Below are positions 16,983-26,378 of a DNA stretch of 64,000 nucleotides, one piece after another. The stretch is from Streptomyces litmocidini (lineage in GTDB: Bacteria > Actinomycetota > Actinomycetes > Streptomycetales > Streptomycetaceae): assembly GCF_014649755.1 (NCBI RefSeq), contig NZ_BMTQ01000004.1:526470-590469 (forward strand), read 5' to 3'. The translations under genes were made by a program, and so were the position numbers. Numbering within the stretch: position 1 is the stretch's first letter; each line of letters starts with the position of its first letter. The notes under the pieces are model-generated. The model saw only the letters and a list, made by a program, of their open reading frames with translations, searched no databases and was not told the DNA's origin.

Positions 16983-17006
16983 GCCTGTGCGAGGAGGAGA
17001 AGGACG

Positions 17007-17363
17007 ATGGCGGAACCCGCGGAGCGGAGCGCACAGCGGCGGCTTCGGCCGGCACCGCTGATCTTCGAGCCTGCCGAGGCGACCGCCGATCCGGAGCACT
17101 TCTTCGACCTGGAGTCGATGGAGGACCCCCGCGAGCTGCTGTCCCGGGCGACGGAGCTGACGCTCGCGTTCCGGGCGGCGACGGACCGGGCGACCGAGTT
17201 CCAGGCGATCGCGGCCGCGCAGCTGGCGGATCCGCGCCGGTTCGACCGGCTGACGGTGGCGGACGTCGCCGAGCGGGCGGCGTGGACCGAGGACTACGCC
17301 CGGAAGATGATCGAGTTCGGCCGCGACCTGATCCGGACGAACGGACAGCCGTCGGAGGACTGA
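17007..17363 (+). CDS. Small conserved hypothetical protein
   Basis: 118-residue acidic, mainly alpha-helical protein with a strong ribosome binding site (GAGGAGGAGAAGGACG then ATG). Central sequence DPEHFFDLESMEDPRELLSR is followed by helices (ELTLAFRAATDRATEFQAIA, LTVADVAERAAWTEDYARKM). No cysteines, membrane segments or known enzymatic motif. The helical C-terminus ending WTEDYARKMIEFG looks like a HTH-like or protein-protein interaction module, but I cannot name it. It follows the helicase gene on the same strand. Confidence 0.75.
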   Translation: MAEPAERSAQRRLRPAPLIFEPAEATADPEHFFDLESMEDPRELLSRATELTLAFRAATDRATEFQAIAAAQLADPRRFDRLTVADVAERAAWTEDYARKMIEFGRDLIRTNGQPSED

Positions 17364-17490
17364 GCGGCGTACGGACGGTCGGCGAAGGACCGGGCGGACG
17401 GACGCGTACGGGGCGGGCGTACGGCCGGGCGGGGGAGGGCCGGGCGGGCGTGTGACACGGGCGGGCGTACGCGGGGCCAGTGGGCCGGTG

Positions 17491-17589
17491 GGGGCCGGTG
17501 GGTCCGTAGGGGCCGGTGGGCCCGTGGGGGCCGGTGGGCCCGTGGGGGCCGGTGGGTCCGCGTGGCTCGGAGGGCCCGCGTGGCTCGGA
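17491..17589. repeat. 18-bp tandem repeat array
   Basis: Four close copies of GGGGCCGGTGGGCCCGTG (17491-17508, 17509-17526, 17527-17544, 17545-17562), followed by one diverged unit and part of another (TGGCTCGGAGGGCCCGCG type). The 18-bp period is a multiple of three. Confidence 0.9.
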
Positions 17590-17617
17590 GGCGTGCGTCT
17601 GACCGAAAACCACCCCT

Positions 17618-17627
17618 GGCATATGCC
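17618..17627. promoter_or_regulatory. GGCATATGCC palindrome upstream of the 17719 gene
   Basis: A 10-bp perfect palindrome embedded in CCCTGGCATATGCC. The same 14-mer occurs in reverse orientation at 25244-25257 in another intergenic region, which suggests a shared protein-binding site. The regulator is unknown. Confidence 0.4.
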
Positions 17628-17718
17628 GAGGGGGCACGATACTCCTCCCCCACCCCTCCTGTCCGGGATTCCGGGAACCCTCGGCAATCGGGTGATCACA
17701 CCCGGTAGACCTGGATCC

Positions 17719-18348
17719 ATGACGACCTGGCTGCGCGACGAGACCCCGCACGACATCTTCCGGTTCCTCCGGCAGGGCGACGAGGGGCGGCACCAGGCGG
17801 CCCGGGTGACCGCCGACGGGGCCGCCTGGCTCGCCTCGGCCGCCGGGGGCCGGGCCGGTGCCGCGCTCACCCGCTGGGAGTCCCGCCCCGCCTCCCCGGC
17901 GGCGCTGCCCTGCGGGACCCTCTTCGACGTCGTCAACGTGGACCCGGTCTTCGGGCGCCGGATGCTGGACCGGCTGTGGGAGGAGGGCCCGGGTTCGGGG
18001 CCCGTCGCCGTGCACCGGGGCCGGATGATGCTGTTCGCCGCGCCGGGGACGGCCCAGCGGCTGCCGGCGCTGCTCGACTGGGAGGAGTGGAGCCGGGAGG
18101 TCCCCCGGCCGCTCTGTCACGGGCGCGGGGACGCGGTGACCGTGCCGGCGCTCGTGCCGTCCGGCTCCGCCGGGCCCCGCTGGCTGGTGGCCCCGGACAG
18201 CCGGCATCCGTGGCTGCCCGGCCCCGAGGTCGTGCTCTGGGCCTGCGTGCGGGCCGTCCGGGCGGCCTCCGCCGCCGACGTGCGGGTATCGATTTTTCCT
18301 CCCGCCGATCCGGATGCTAATGTCTACGACGTCAGCAGGCGCCGCTAG
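17719..18348 (+). CDS. Primase/polymerase-related hypothetical protein
   Basis: 209 residues from ATG 17719. Resembles the Streptomyces proteins annotated as bifunctional DNA primase/polymerase N-terminal domain but is short: DGAAWLASAAGG, ALPCGTLFDVVNVDPVFGRR, GPVAVHRGRMMLFAAPGTAQ and a C-terminal WLVAPDSRHPWLPGPEVVLW are the conserved features. A functional catalytic site is not obvious, so this may be a non-enzymatic relative. The last 10 nt overlap the 5' end of tRNA-Lys: the TAG stop is formed by tRNA positions 8-10. The -10-like region for the tRNA lies within the coding sequence. Confidence 0.7.
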   Translation: MTTWLRDETPHDIFRFLRQGDEGRHQAARVTADGAAWLASAAGGRAGAALTRWESRPASPAALPCGTLFDVVNVDPVFGRRMLDRLWEEGPGSGPVAVHRGRMMLFAAPGTAQRLPALLDWEEWSREVPRPLCHGRGDAVTVPALVPSGSAGPRWLVAPDSRHPWLPGPEVVLWACVRAVRAASAADVRVSIFPPADPDANVYDVSRRR

Positions 18349-18412
18349 CTCAGTTGGTTAGAGCAGCTGACTCTTAATCAGCGGGTCCGGGGTTCGAGTC
18401 CCTGGCGGCGCA
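18339..18412 (+). tRNA. tRNA-Lys (CTT anticodon), copy 1
   Basis: 74-nt cloverleaf with acceptor arms GCGCCGC/GCGGCGC, anticodon stem GCTGA/TCAGC, loop CTCTTAA (anticodon CTT), T-arm with GGTTCGAGTCC and discriminator A. Identical to the copies at 26224 and 35965, all preceded by GTCAGCAG. Its first 10 nt overlap the 3' end of the 17719 coding sequence. Confidence 0.97.
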
Positions 18413-18421
18413 CAGACAGGG

Positions 18422-18449
18422 GAAGCCCCTCGCGGAAGCGAGGGGCTTC
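18422..18449 (+). terminator. Terminator of tRNA-Lys copy 1
   Basis: 12-bp perfect stem (18422-18433 with 18438-18449), GGAA tetraloop, followed by TTCGTCTTT. It lies between the tRNA and the convergent protease gene and may serve both. Confidence 0.85.
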
Positions 18450-18462
18450 TTCGTCTTTCCGG

Positions 18463-19713
18463 TCACGCCCCTCGGGGAGGGGTGATCTTCACCGTCCAGT
18501 CGCCCGCCCCGGTGCGGTCGGTGACCTCGACGCGGATCCCGGTTCCGGGCACGGTCAGGGTCTCGCCCTCCTCCAGGGGGGCGTCCGCGAGCGGCGGGTA
18601 GACGGAGCGGTCCGCGCACGCCTGGGTGGCGGGGTGGGCGTCCACGACCTCGACCGGGCCGTCGCCGGAGGCCGTACCGCTGTGGACCCGGTAGACGAGC
18701 ACGCCCTCGGTGCAGGTGTCGGCGTCGTTCCCCGCGCCGCTCCGGGCCTCGATCGCCAGGACGCTGTCGGGGCCGGTGCGGACGACGGCGAGCCGGGTGC
18801 CGAGGATGCCGCCGGCCGGGGGCGGGGCGTCGACCGGCTCCAGAGTGACCAGCCGGGAGCCGGAGCCCTGGACGCAGGTGATCTGGGCGCGGGAGAGCCA
18901 GCCGAGCTTCCACTTGTTCCAGCCGAGGAGGTCCGGGGAGAGTCCGAACTGGCTGCCCATGACGTCCCAGTCGCCCACGTGGGTGTCCCAGTCGCCCTTG
19001 CCGTCCACCGGCCGGTGGTAGAGGTCGGGCAGGTCGAAGACGTGGCCGGTCTCGTGGGCGAGGACGTTGCGGTCGGGCGGGTGCCGCTCGAAGACGGTGA
19101 CGACGCGTTTGATCTCGGTGCCGTCGGCCTCCAGCGGGTGTTCCAGGTTGACGACCTTGGTCGCGTCGGAGTCCACGCCGGGCGCGTCCGGGTCGGCGAC
19201 CAGGTAGACGATGTCGTACCGCGAGAAGTCGACGTCCTCGTCGGCGGCGGCGATCGCGTCGCGGAGGTAGGCGGCCCGCTTCCCGGCGTCCCAGTCGCGC
19301 CGTATGGCGTACTCCTCCGACGCGTGCGGCATCGGGGTCCAGGAGGGCCGGGGGTGCGGGCGCAGGTCGAAGCGTCCGTAGGAGGCGCGGGCGAAGTACT
19401 CGCTGGTGGCGGGGAAGTGGTCGGCGGCGAGTTCGCCCGGTTCGGTGAGCGGTGCGGAGTCCGGGAAGGACAGGAAGATCATGACCGCGTCGAGGTCCCT
19501 GTTCGGCCGGGGGTAGGAGCCGTTCCAGGTGTCGAGGCCGAGCGAGTGGTGGGCGGCGGTGCGGGGCAGGGCGCAGGGGTTCGCCGAGGACGCGCCGGCG
19601 GCGGGGCCCGCGACGAGCCCCGTGGCGGCCAGTGCGGCGAGCGCGGTGAAGGCCGCCGCGCCGGCACGCAGCCGTGAGCGTTCCACTCCCCCGGGTGGCT
19701 GCTGAGCCCTCAC
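18463..19713 (-). CDS. Secreted M6-family metalloprotease
   Basis: 416 residues starting at GTG 19713, selected because GGAGG lies 5 nt upstream and a textbook signal peptide follows (VERSRLRAGAAAFTALAALA ... AGPAAGAS). The catalytic zinc motif HETGHVFDLPDLYH is the HExxHxxxxxD/H type of M6 (immune inhibitor A-like) peptidases, with GDWDVMGSQ as the downstream Met-turn region. The C-terminal about 110 residues form a beta-rich domain with VLAIEARSGAGND and three cysteines. Probably an extracellular protease with a role in protein turnover during growth on biopolymers or in development. Divergent from cdgA. Confidence 0.88.
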   Translation of the reverse strand: MRAQQPPGGVERSRLRAGAAAFTALAALAATGLVAGPAAGASSANPCALPRTAAHHSLGLDTWNGSYPRPNRDLDAVMIFLSFPDSAPLTEPGELAADHFPATSEYFARASYGRFDLRPHPRPSWTPMPHASEEYAIRRDWDAGKRAAYLRDAIAAADEDVDFSRYDIVYLVADPDAPGVDSDATKVVNLEHPLEADGTEIKRVVTVFERHPPDRNVLAHETGHVFDLPDLYHRPVDGKGDWDTHVGDWDVMGSQFGLSPDLLGWNKWKLGWLSRAQITCVQGSGSRLVTLEPVDAPPPAGGILGTRLAVVRTGPDSVLAIEARSGAGNDADTCTEGVLVYRVHSGTASGDGPVEVVDAHPATQACADRSVYPPLADAPLEEGETLTVPGTGIRVEVTDRTGAGDWTVKITPPRGA

Positions 19714-20067
19714 GTGGACCTCCGGATCGGGAATGCGGGACACCCCACCCACCTTGTGGCGGTTTGAGGTTTTTCGCATGTTTCCACTGCCCCGGTCGGG
19801 TGAGGGCACTCCTCGAGGTCGACGCGACACGAGCGCGCTTCAGCTCACGGAAAGTCACATTCGGTCATGTCCCGAACGGCGCGTGTCACACCCGCGCAGA
19901 AACGATCGGGCGGGTCGGTCCGGTGGGCAGCCTCACAGCGCCGGAGGCCCCTCACGGACGCCTCGGAGCTGGAACGCTCCCCCGGCTGGCTCTATGATCG
20001 GCTCACTCTTCCTTGGCCGACCGTCCCGACCACATGTGACCGGCCCGACTGCACACGGGAGCGAGCG
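19714..20067. other. Divergent promoter region between protease and cdgA
   Basis: 354 bp with no supported gene. It must hold promoters for the minus-strand protease and the plus-strand GGDEF/EAL gene. A relatively AT-rich core lies around 19755-19790 (GGTTTGAGGTTTTTCGCATG) and a BldD-box-like dyad lies at 19845-19857. Confidence 0.6.
19845..19857. promoter_or_regulatory. Candidate BldD-binding dyad upstream of cdgA
   Basis: TCACGGAAAGTCA fits the outer symmetry of the BldD box (TNAC-N5-GTNA), though the central bases do not match the preferred inner ones. BldD-c-di-GMP is known to repress cdgA in S. coelicolor, so the location about 210 bp upstream of this start is credible. A second GTCAC-like element at 19854-19858 overlaps it. 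Confidence 0.45.
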
Positions 20068-21966
20068 GTGAGCGGAACCCCCGAAGGACCGGTGCACCCA
20101 GAGCCGGCGGAGACACACGCGGCCGAACCCGCACTCACGGAGCGTCACCCCGCACGCCGGGCGGCCGAACTCCGCGACTACCGGGCCGCCTTCCGGGTCG
20201 CCCAGCTCGCCATGGCCGTGGTCGACGAGGACGGCGTCGTCATCGCCGCCAACGACTCCTTGGGCACCCTCCTGGGCGCCGAGCCCGCGGCGCTCCGGGA
20301 GCAGGCCGCGGCCGACCTCGTGGACCTCGCCTCCGACGGCCGCACCTGGCACGCCTACCGCGAGGTGCTCGGCGGCCGCCGCTCCCGCTTCCGCTGCACC
20401 CGCCGCCTCAAGCACGCCGACGGGCGCTCGCTGTGGGCCGAGGTCACCGTCGCCCCCGTCCCCGACAGCCGGCGCGTCCTGCTGTCGATCGCGGACATCA
20501 GCGAGCGGCGCGAGCTCCACGCCCGGCTGCGCCACCTCCAGATGCACGACCCGGTGACCCGGCTGCCCAACCGCGCGCTGTTCTTCGAGCGCCTCTCGGC
20601 GGCCCTGGAGGTCGCGGCCCAGGACGCCGCGGTCGCCGAGGCCTGCGCGCGGCACGGCTCCCGGGAGTTCCCCCGGTCGCACGAGTCACACGAGTCGTAC
20701 GAGTCGTACGGCTATGGCAGAACAGGGCGGATCGGCCTCTGCTACCTGGACCTCGACGGCTTCAAGGCGGTCAACGACACCCTCGGCCACCGGGTCGGCG
20801 ACCGGCTCCTGGCCGCCGTCGCCACCCGGCTGACGGAGTGCGCGGACAGCGACGGCTACACCCGCAACGGCGGCCACCTCGTGGCGCGGCTCGGCGGCGA
20901 CGAGTTCGCGATCCTGGTCGAGGACTCCACCGGCACGGAACAACTGGCGGACCTGGCGCGCTCGGTGCTCGACGCGTTGCAGCACCCCTTCGACCTGGGC
21001 GGTCAGCGGCTCTCGGTCTCCGCCTCGATCGGCGTGGTCGAGCGGGCGGCGCCCGGGACGACGGCGACCGCCCTGATGCAGGACGCGGACACCACGCTGT
21101 ACTGGGCGAAGGCGGACGGCAAGGCCCGCTGGACGCTCTTCGACCCGGAGCGCAACGCCCACCGCATGACCAGGCAGTCGCTCTCCTCCACCCTGCGACC
21201 GGCCGTGGAGCGCGGGGAGTTCACCCTGGAGTACCAGCCGCTGGTGGACCTGACCGACGGGGCGGTCCGCGGAGTGGAGGCGCTGGTGCGCTGGAACCAC
21301 CCGCAGTTCGGCCCGCTCCCGCCGAATCGGTTCATCGGGATCGCCGAGGAGGACGGCTCCATCGTGGAACTGGGCCGGTGGGTGCTCCGCACCGCCTGCC
21401 GCCAGGCCCGGCAGTGGCAGAAGGACCATCCGCGCGAGCGCCCGATCTTCGTCAGCGTCAACGTGGCGGTCCGCCAGGTCTGGGACTCCGACCTGGTCGC
21501 GGACGTGGCCGGCATCCTCGCGGAGACCGGTCTCGCACCGCACCTGCTCCAGCTGGAGCTGACCGAGTCCGCGGTGATGGGCTCGAACGGCCGGCCGCTC
21601 CAGGCCCTCCAGGCGCTGAGCGACATGGGCGTGCGGATCGCGATCGACGACTTCGGCACCGGCTATTCGAACCTCGCCTATCTGAGCCGGCTGCCGGTCT
21701 CCGTGCTCAAGCTGGACGGCTCCTTCGTCCGGGGCTTCCAGGACGAGGAGCACGCCAATCCGGCGGACGAACTGATCGTCGAGGCGCTCGTGCACCTGGC
21801 GCACCGGCTCGGCCTCACCGTGACCGCGGAGTGCGTCGAGACGGCCGGGCAGGCCAGCCGGCTGCGCCGGATCGGCTGCGACACCGGGCAGGGCTGGCTG
21901 TACTCGCGGGCGGTGGCCCCGGACCGCATCGCCGCGCTGATCGGCACGGAGCCGCTTCCCGTATAG
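20068..21966 (+). CDS. cdgA: PAS-GGDEF-EAL c-di-GMP turnover protein (CdgA-like)
   Basis: 632 residues from GTG 20068 (GGGAG ribosome binding site 6 nt upstream). Domains in order: PAS (about 35-150; ELRDYRAAFRVAQLAMAVVD), GGDEF (about 165-355) and EAL (about 370-625). The diguanylate cyclase signature is intact (RLGGDEFAIL, residues 276-280) and the EAL motif is intact at 404-406 (GVEALVRW) with IDDFGTGYSN and the QGWLYSRAV end. This order fits S. coelicolor CdgA, a BldD target affecting development. An unusual insertion in the first part of the GGDEF domain contains a 9-bp coding repeat (HESHESYESYGYG). The protein has no membrane segments and is likely cytoplasmic. Confidence 0.85.
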   Translation: MSGTPEGPVHPEPAETHAAEPALTERHPARRAAELRDYRAAFRVAQLAMAVVDEDGVVIAANDSLGTLLGAEPAALREQAAADLVDLASDGRTWHAYREVLGGRRSRFRCTRRLKHADGRSLWAEVTVAPVPDSRRVLLSIADISERRELHARLRHLQMHDPVTRLPNRALFFERLSAALEVAAQDAAVAEACARHGSREFPRSHESHESYESYGYGRTGRIGLCYLDLDGFKAVNDTLGHRVGDRLLAAVATRLTECADSDGYTRNGGHLVARLGGDEFAILVEDSTGTEQLADLARSVLDALQHPFDLGGQRLSVSASIGVVERAAPGTTATALMQDADTTLYWAKADGKARWTLFDPERNAHRMTRQSLSSTLRPAVERGEFTLEYQPLVDLTDGAVRGVEALVRWNHPQFGPLPPNRFIGIAEEDGSIVELGRWVLRTACRQARQWQKDHPRERPIFVSVNVAVRQVWDSDLVADVAGILAETGLAPHLLQLELTESAVMGSNGRPLQALQALSDMGVRIAIDDFGTGYSNLAYLSRLPVSVLKLDGSFVRGFQDEEHANPADELIVEALVHLAHRLGLTVTAECVETAGQASRLRRIGCDTGQGWLYSRAVAPDRIAALIGTEPLPV

Positions 21967-21981
21967 CGCCGGAGGCATGGA

Positions 21982-22020
21982 ACTGCCCCCGGCCGGAGGG
22001 ACATTCCGGGCGGGGGCAGT
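21982..22020. terminator. Bidirectional terminator between cdgA and chitinase
   Basis: Stem ACTGCCCCC (21982-21990) with GGGGGCAGT (22012-22020), extended internally by CCGGA/TCCGG. It lies between convergent genes and can serve both. Confidence 0.8.
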
Positions 22021-22055
22021 GGCTCATCGGTTCAGCGGTGCGTTCGGGGGCGGGA

Positions 22056-23753
<1,698 letters not shown>

Positions 23754-23825
23754 GTGCTGCCTCCGGGAGGGGGTGGCGGTACGGAAGTTGGAGCAGTGAT
23801 ATCCGCCGCGTGAACAGCGCGTCAA

Positions 23826-23854
23826 TGGTCTGAACCAGATTGAGGACTAGACCA
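23826..23854 (-). promoter_or_regulatory. Chi-type direct repeats / DasR-like operator
   Basis: Two 12-bp elements TGGTCTGAACCA (23826-23837) and AGGACTAGACCA (23843-23854), 17 bp apart, about 75-100 bp upstream of the chitinase start. They match the chi promoter repeat and the DasR dre consensus (TGGTCTAGACCA) at 10 of 12 positions each. Repression is expected without N-acetylglucosamine or chitin signal. Confidence 0.75.
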
Positions 23855-23898
23855 ATTTGATGAAGAAAGCCCTTGTCAGAGAGGTGAAGCACAAAAGG

Positions 23899-23931
23899 AA
23901 ACCGCCCGCCACCATCGGTGACGAGCGGTTT
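23899..23931 (-). terminator. Terminator downstream of the LLM oxidoreductase gene
   Basis: Hairpin AAACCGC/GCGGTTT with an inner CACC/GGTG stem, 64 bp downstream of the LLM gene stop and upstream of the chitinase promoter elements, separating the two units. Confidence 0.65.
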
Positions 23932-23994
23932 AAGGTTCACTTAGGGAAGGACGGCGGATCGTTCGAGGATGAACCAGGCGGCCCGGTTTTCGCG

Positions 23995-25065
23995 TTACTC
24001 CGACAGCTCCGGCAGCCCGTACGCGTCGGCGATCAGCTCGTAGCTCCGCACCCGCTCCGCGCCGCCGTGCCCGTTGGCCGTGATCATCAGCTCGTCCGCA
24101 CCCGTCCGCTTCCGCAGGTCGTCCAGGCCGACGCGCACCTCGTCCGGCGTGCCGTACACGACGTTCGCGAGCCAGCCGTCGACGAACTCCCGCTCGGCGG
24201 GACCGAATCCGTACGCCTCCGCCTCCTCCGGCGTCGGCACCAGGCCCGGCCGGCCGGTGCGCAGCCGCAGCATCGCGAGCGCGCCGGCGAGGACCTGGCG
24301 GTGGGCCTCCGCCGCCTCCTCGGCGGCGAACGCCGAGACGCCGATCATCGCGTACGGGGCGTCGAGGACCTCCGAGGGCCGGAAGGAGTCCCGGTAGAGG
24401 TCGAGCGCCGGGATCGTGTTCCTGGCCGAGAAGTGATGGGCGAAGGCGAAGGGCAGTCCGAGCAGCCCGGCGAGGCGGGCGCTGAAGCCGGAGGAGCCGA
24501 GCAGCCAGATCGGCGGCCGCCCCTTCGGGCCCTGCACCGGCCCCGGCACGGCGTGGATCCGGGCGTACGGATGGCCGTCCGGGAAGTCGTCGTCCAGGAA
24601 CCGGGTCAGCTCGGCCAGCTGCTCGGGGAAGTCGTCGGCTCCCTCGTCGAGGGTGTCGGACCGGCGCAGGGCGGCGGCCGTGGCCCCGTCGGTGCCGGGC
24701 GCGCGGCCGAGGCCGAGGTCGACCCGGCCCGGGGCGAGGGCCTCCAGGGTGCCGAACTGCTCGGCGACGACGAGCGGGGCGTGGTTGGGCAGCATGACGC
24801 CGCCCGAGCCCAGCCGGATGCGCCGGGTGTGGGCCGCGAGGTGGGCGAGGATCACGGCCGGGGAGGAGGAGGCGACCCCGGGCATGGAGTGGTGCTCGGC
24901 CACCCAGTGCCGGTGGAAGCCGCGCCGCTCGGCGAGCCGGCTCAGCTCGACGCTCGTGGCGAGCGCCTGGGTCGCGGTCCGCCCGCTGCCGACGGTCACC
25001 AGGTCCAGTACGGACAGCGGTACGGGCGCGCTGCCCCGCGCCTCTCCTCGAATAGCGTCGGTCAC
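23995..25065 (-). CDS. LLM-class flavin-dependent oxidoreductase
   Basis: 356 residues, bacterial luciferase-like monooxygenase family (TIM barrel, FMN or F420). Conserved segments: PVPLSVLDLVTVGSG, WVAEHHSMPGVASSSPAVIL, GSGGVMLPNHAPLVVAEQFG (flavin/phosphate binding), VDLGLGRAPGTD, and PPIWLLGSSGFSARLAG. GTG 25065 is selected because GAGGAGGG is 7 nt upstream; GTG 25086 would add 7 residues. The substrate is unknown; related proteins of this size are often annotated as MsnO8-family. It is divergent from the IclR regulator gene. Confidence 0.88.
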   Translation of the reverse strand: MTDAIRGEARGSAPVPLSVLDLVTVGSGRTATQALATSVELSRLAERRGFHRHWVAEHHSMPGVASSSPAVILAHLAAHTRRIRLGSGGVMLPNHAPLVVAEQFGTLEALAPGRVDLGLGRAPGTDGATAAALRRSDTLDEGADDFPEQLAELTRFLDDDFPDGHPYARIHAVPGPVQGPKGRPPIWLLGSSGFSARLAGLLGLPFAFAHHFSARNTIPALDLYRDSFRPSEVLDAPYAMIGVSAFAAEEAAEAHRQVLAGALAMLRLRTGRPGLVPTPEEAEAYGFGPAEREFVDGWLANVVYGTPDEVRVGLDDLRKRTGADELMITANGHGGAERVRSYELIADAYGLPELSE

Positions 25066-25380
25066 CGTCGGGACCCTCCTCGGCACATGTGCGGATACAT
25101 CCGGACCACAACAGGAGGGTGTCTCCGCTTATTCCGCCCCGTCGCGGGCGGAAAATTTCTGCCGCGCGCCGGTGGCCGAACACCGACGTCACCGCCGCCG
25201 CGCACGCCCCTGACCTGAGGCTCCGTGCACCACTCATGACATGGGCATATGCCAGGGTGTCGCGGCCCAGCCCAGGGGCCCGATCCGTCGCATCATTCTC
25301 GCCAACAGCCGCCCCGTGAAGGGCCCTTGGCGGTTATCGTGGTACGAAAGCTTGCGGTCACAACCTGGTAGGGGGAAACC
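25066..25380. other. Divergent intergenic region with GGCATATGCC palindrome
   Basis: 315 bp between the LLM gene and the IclR-type gene, no supported coding sequence. The perfect palindrome GGCATATGCC occupies 25244-25253 in a GACATGGGCATATGCCAGGG context and shares 14 bases with the site at 17614-17627. It lies near the middle and could control either gene. Confidence 0.5.
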
Positions 25381-26139
25381 GTGGCGCTGAAGCCCGAGCC
25401 CACCGCGCCGTTCCACTCGGTGCAATACGCCCTGCGCGTCCTCGAGACGGTCTCGCGGCACGGTGGCGGAGTGACGGACGTCCAGATCGCGCGCGAGACC
25501 GGCCTGCCCGTCGCCCACCTGTCCTCACTGCTCCTCATGCTCCGCCGCGAGGGGTACGTCGAGCAGGTCGCCGACGGCGCGTACGTGATCGGGGACTCCC
25601 TCGTCCTCCTCGGCTCCGGCCTGACCCGCCGCGAAGCCCTGGAGGCCAAGCTCCAGGAGACCCTGACCGAGCTCCGGGACTCCGTCGGCGCGGCGGTCTA
25701 CATCAGCCGGTACATCGACGGCGAGGTGAAGATCACCCAGTTCGCCGACGGCCCGCGCACGCCCAAGGTCAACGAGTGGGTGGACTTCCGCTCGGCCGCG
25801 CACGCCAGCGCGGTCGGCAAGTGCCTGCTCACCCAGCTCGACCAGAACGGCCGCCGGGACCACCTCTCCCGGCACAAGATCGCCCGGCTGACCTCCCGGA
25901 CGATCACCAGCGAGCGGATCCTCTTCTCGAAGCTCGACAGCCAGCCGGCGACCGTCCCCGTGCTCGACCTCCAGGAGTACGCGGTGGGCACGGTCTGCGC
26001 GGCCGTCCCGCTGACGGCGGGCTCGGCCGTGGGCTGCCTGGCGCTCTCCCTGCCGATCGAGCACGCCCACCGGCTGCGCGCCGCGGCGGACACGCTGAAC
26101 CGCAGGGCCGCCCCGGTGGTGCTCTCGCTGGCGATCTGA
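25381..26139 (+). CDS. IclR-family transcriptional regulator
   Basis: 252 residues from GTG 25381 with AGGGGG just upstream. N-terminal winged helix (about 12-75; SVQYALRVLETVSRHGGGVT, IARETGLPVAHLSSLLLMLR) and a C-terminal effector-binding IclR domain (VDFRSAAHASAVGKCLLTQL, VPVLDLQEYAVGTVCAAVPL). IclR proteins bind small metabolites and repress or activate adjacent catabolic genes. The divergent LLM oxidoreductase gene is the natural candidate target. The tRNA-Lys gene follows. Confidence 0.92.
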   Translation: MALKPEPTAPFHSVQYALRVLETVSRHGGGVTDVQIARETGLPVAHLSSLLLMLRREGYVEQVADGAYVIGDSLVLLGSGLTRREALEAKLQETLTELRDSVGAAVYISRYIDGEVKITQFADGPRTPKVNEWVDFRSAAHASAVGKCLLTQLDQNGRRDHLSRHKIARLTSRTITSERILFSKLDSQPATVPVLDLQEYAVGTVCAAVPLTAGSAVGCLALSLPIEHAHRLRAAADTLNRRAAPVVLSLAI

Positions 26140-26223
26140 GGCCGCGGCCGACCTGCTCGAGCCGGTCCCGCGGGGTGGTCGGAAGCACCCCTCGGGACCA
26201 GGTAGTATTTTCTCTGTCAGCAG

Positions 26224-26297
26224 GCGCCGCTAGCTCAGTTGGTTAGAGCAGCTGACTCTTAATCAGCGGGTCCGGGGTTCGAGTCCCTGGCGGCGCA
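26224..26297 (+). tRNA. tRNA-Lys (CTT anticodon), copy 2
   Basis: Identical 74-nt sequence to the copies at 18339 and 35965 (acceptor GCGCCGC/GCGGCGC, anticodon loop CTCTTAA). The upstream GGTAGTATTTTCTCTGTCAG holds a -10-like TAGTAT and the GTCAGCAG leader common to all three. Confidence 0.97.
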
Positions 26298-26304
26298 CAG
26301 ACAG

Positions 26305-26338
26305 AGAAGGCCCCCTCACTCCGGTGAGGGGGCCTTCT
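26305..26338 (+). terminator. Terminator of tRNA-Lys copy 2 (bidirectional)
   Basis: Perfect 15-bp stem (26305-26319 with 26324-26338) with a 4-nt loop, between the tRNA and the convergent response regulator gene. Confidence 0.88.
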
Positions 26339-26378
26339 CGTCGTGCCGGGGAGACCGCCCCCGGAGACACGCGAGGGC

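Larger units (their letters stand above)
17364..17718. other. Intergenic region with minisatellite and palindrome
   Basis: 355 bp between two plus-strand genes. It holds an 18-bp tandem array (17491-17562 plus diverged units to 17589) and, after it, a lower-GC stretch with the palindrome GGCATATGCC at 17618-17627, which probably marks the control region of the 17719 gene. A frame stays open from a GTG at 17452 through the array into that gene, but the repeats look non-coding. Confidence 0.55.

Noticed and set aside
17452..17718. N-terminal extension of the 17719 gene through the 18-bp array
   Set aside because: The frame is open from a GTG at 17452, but the extension is only repeat translation (Val-Gly-Ala-Gly-Gly-Pro) followed by a lower-GC promoter-like stretch; the ATG at 17719 fits the conserved part.
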